A stretch of DNA of 64,000 nt, taken from positions 1-64,000 of the forward strand of contig CALFIU010000017.1 of assembly GCA_937877455.1 (NCBI GenBank). The letters run 5' to 3'. Shown here in pieces: positions 62,987-64,000 of the stretch. This DNA comes from an uncultured Bacteroidales bacterium. Its GTDB lineage: Bacteria > Bacteroidota > Bacteroidia > Bacteroidales > UBA3824. The notes beneath the pieces were generated by a model, which ran no database searches, was not told the DNA's origin, and saw only the letters and a program-made list of their open reading frames with translations. How positions within the stretch are numbered: position 1 is the stretch's first letter; each line of letters begins with the position of its first letter. The position numbers were made by a program, and so were the translations under genes.

Positions 62987-63847
62987 ATGTCAGGAATAAT
63001 AAGCAAATTAAAATTTGTTCCAAGTCTTCTCACATGCTCAAGCGCATTTTGCGGTGTTTTGGCTACAATTTTGGCCACCGACGGTGAAAAAAGCTTAATA
63101 TACGCTTCCTACCTTGTATTTATAGCTTGCATATTCGATTTTAGCGATGGTTTTGCGGCACGATTGCTACATGCACAATCAGAACTTGGCAAACAACTCG
63201 ACTCGTTGGCAGATGCAATAAGTTTTGGCGTGGCACCATCGGCCATAATGTATCAACTTTTAAAACAATCACTTAGGCTCAAAGGTAGCCTAACATCGTT
63301 TGAAGGTTGGCAAATAGCAATTTTGATTTGCGCCATCATAATTGCCATATTTTCAATTCTAAGGCTTGCAAAATTCAACATAGACGACGAACAAAAACAT
63401 AGTTTCAAAGGACTCGCCACACCAGCCAATGCAATGCTTGTGGCATCAATTCCGCTTATTAATGCAATGACTCCTGATGATTTTTGGATTTATTCTATAG
63501 CACATGCGCTGTTTAACGCCGATTTTCCATTTACACTAATGGTTGCATTAATAGGTTTGCAAGTTTTTGTATTGTGCGAATGGTTAGTTTTATTACCTAT
63601 AACACTAATTTTTTCAACCCTAATGATAAGCAATCTACCCATGTTTTCTCTTAAAATGAAAACATATAAATATAAAGACAACAAATTGGTTTTCAACTTC
63701 TTAATATTTGCAGTTATAATGATTATATGTTTGCAATGGATTGCAGTTCCAATAATCATTTCGGCATACGTTTGGGTATCGTTTTTCAAATGGCTTGGTA
63801 ATCGCCGTAAATCCGAAAAATTAGCACCTCATCAATATAGATTTTAA
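62987..63847 (+). CDS. pssA: CDP-diacylglycerol-serine O-phosphatidyltransferase
   Basis: An inner-membrane CDP-alcohol phosphatidyltransferase making phosphatidylserine, precursor of phosphatidylethanolamine. It has the catalytic signature DGFAARLLHAQSELGKQLDS, continuing LADAISFG (DGx2ARx8Gx3Dx3D) at about residues 46-70 and about six to eight membrane segments. The start MSGIISKLKFVPSLLTCSSA and the PssA-style spacing support this over PgsA. Length 286 aa is slightly long for the family. It is transcribed divergently from the PorV/PorQ-like gene and ends in a strong terminator. Confidence 0.9.
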   Translation: MSGIISKLKFVPSLLTCSSAFCGVLATILATDGEKSLIYASYLVFIACIFDFSDGFAARLLHAQSELGKQLDSLADAISFGVAPSAIMYQLLKQSLRLKGSLTSFEGWQIAILICAIIIAIFSILRLAKFNIDDEQKHSFKGLATPANAMLVASIPLINAMTPDDFWIYSIAHALFNADFPFTLMVALIGLQVFVLCEWLVLLPITLIFSTLMISNLPMFSLKMKTYKYKDNKLVFNFLIFAVIMIICLQWIAVPIIISAYVWVSFFKWLGNRRKSEKLAPHQYRF

Positions 63848-63868
63848 GGTTTTAAAGGTTTAAGATAC

Positions 63869-63916
63869 AAAAAGTGGTGCAGAAAAGAGAATTTTACTTT
63901 CTGCACCACTTTTTAT
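63869..63916 (+). terminator. Terminator of pssA
   Basis: AAAAAGTGGTGCAGAAA pairs exactly with TTTCTGCACCACTTTTT around a 12-base loop; T-run follows. Confidence 0.9.
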
Positions 63917-63924
63917 TTTTTATA

Positions 63925-63994
63925 CGAGGGTTCTAAAAATTGCTTTTTCTGCGTTGTATTTCAATCTCAAAATGCTCATTTACAATCAGTAAAC
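63925..63994 (+). repeat. Dispersed repeat, right copy
   Basis: Reverse-oriented copy of the element at 61653-61723; the 27-base identical core is at 63933-63959. It continues toward the window edge, so the full element length cannot be seen. Confidence 0.65.
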
Positions 63995-64000
63995 TGCGCT

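Overview
This 64 kb window is a low-GC bacterial chromosome segment from the phylum Bacteroidota, most probably the order Bacteroidales. Support comes from a SusC/SusD outer-membrane pair, lipoproteins with Bacteroidota-style lipoboxes, a protein made only of a type IX secretion sorting domain, a PorV/PorQ-like barrel, Rho with a long polar insertion, DUF4625/DUF4857 families, and many TAnnTTTG (-7) promoter elements, some with a TTTG -33 box 19-21 bp upstream. No rRNA, tRNA, CRISPR array, intact prophage or complete insertion sequence was seen.

Layout. 1-2.4 kb: end of an unrecognised gene, a two-domain thioredoxin-like secreted protein and rlmN. 2.4-5.9 kb: a possible small RNA, then a reverse-strand group (His/Cys-rich exported protein, TonB-dependent receptor, His-rich DUF4625 lipoprotein) that looks like metal uptake. 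6-9.4 kb: a STAND-type ATPase joined through one membrane segment to about 14 WD40 repeats. 9.7-12.7 kb: rRNA/tRNA modification (RluA-type synthase with a coiled-coil extension, MtaB). 12.8-15.5 kb: two tandem chemoreceptors. 15.6-17.2 kb: a small unstable zone with an Rpn-type nuclease gene, a relic of its 5' end, an internal 12-bp tandem repeat and a truncated IS1595-type transposase. 17.3-27.5 kb: LysE-type exporter, esterase, phospholipid genes (acyltransferase, gpsA), rho, kdsB, and a DUF4857-ABC transporter operon. 27.6-30.7 kb: a response regulator-PAS-nucleotide cyclase and rimO.

30.7-35.2 kb holds the most unusual module: an operon of a MoxR-type AAA+ ATPase, a DUF5682 protein and a VWA/MIDAS protein. 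The DUF5682 protein carries two GxxH motifs, an early Glu and an RExxM motif arranged as in the TraB/TIKI superfamily, so it may be a peptidase or hydrolase controlled by the ATPase-VWA pair. 35.2-44.5 kb is an alpha-glucan utilisation locus: long structured leader, SusC, SusD, a surface lipoprotein with a BIG2 domain, and a convergent GH13 amylase.

44.7-50.9 kb: orphan HsdR_N-like protein, SPOR-like protein, metY, a formylglycine-generating-enzyme-like protein, a LacI regulator and a DUF3237 gene with a repeated operator-like motif. 51-56 kb: tex, a second RluA-type synthase and an SF1 helicase. 56-64 kb: UbiA-type prenyltransferase, kdsC, a DUF2520 protein, a CstA-type transporter, DUF819 and GtrA membrane proteins, the PorV/PorQ-like protein and pssA, the last two bracketed by two inverted copies of a roughly 70-bp repeat.

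Functions are assigned from motifs and family knowledge read by eye; no database search was possible. Several starts were moved downstream where the longest frame would run through a -7 promoter element (Rpn nuclease, kdsB, GH13, PorV-like).
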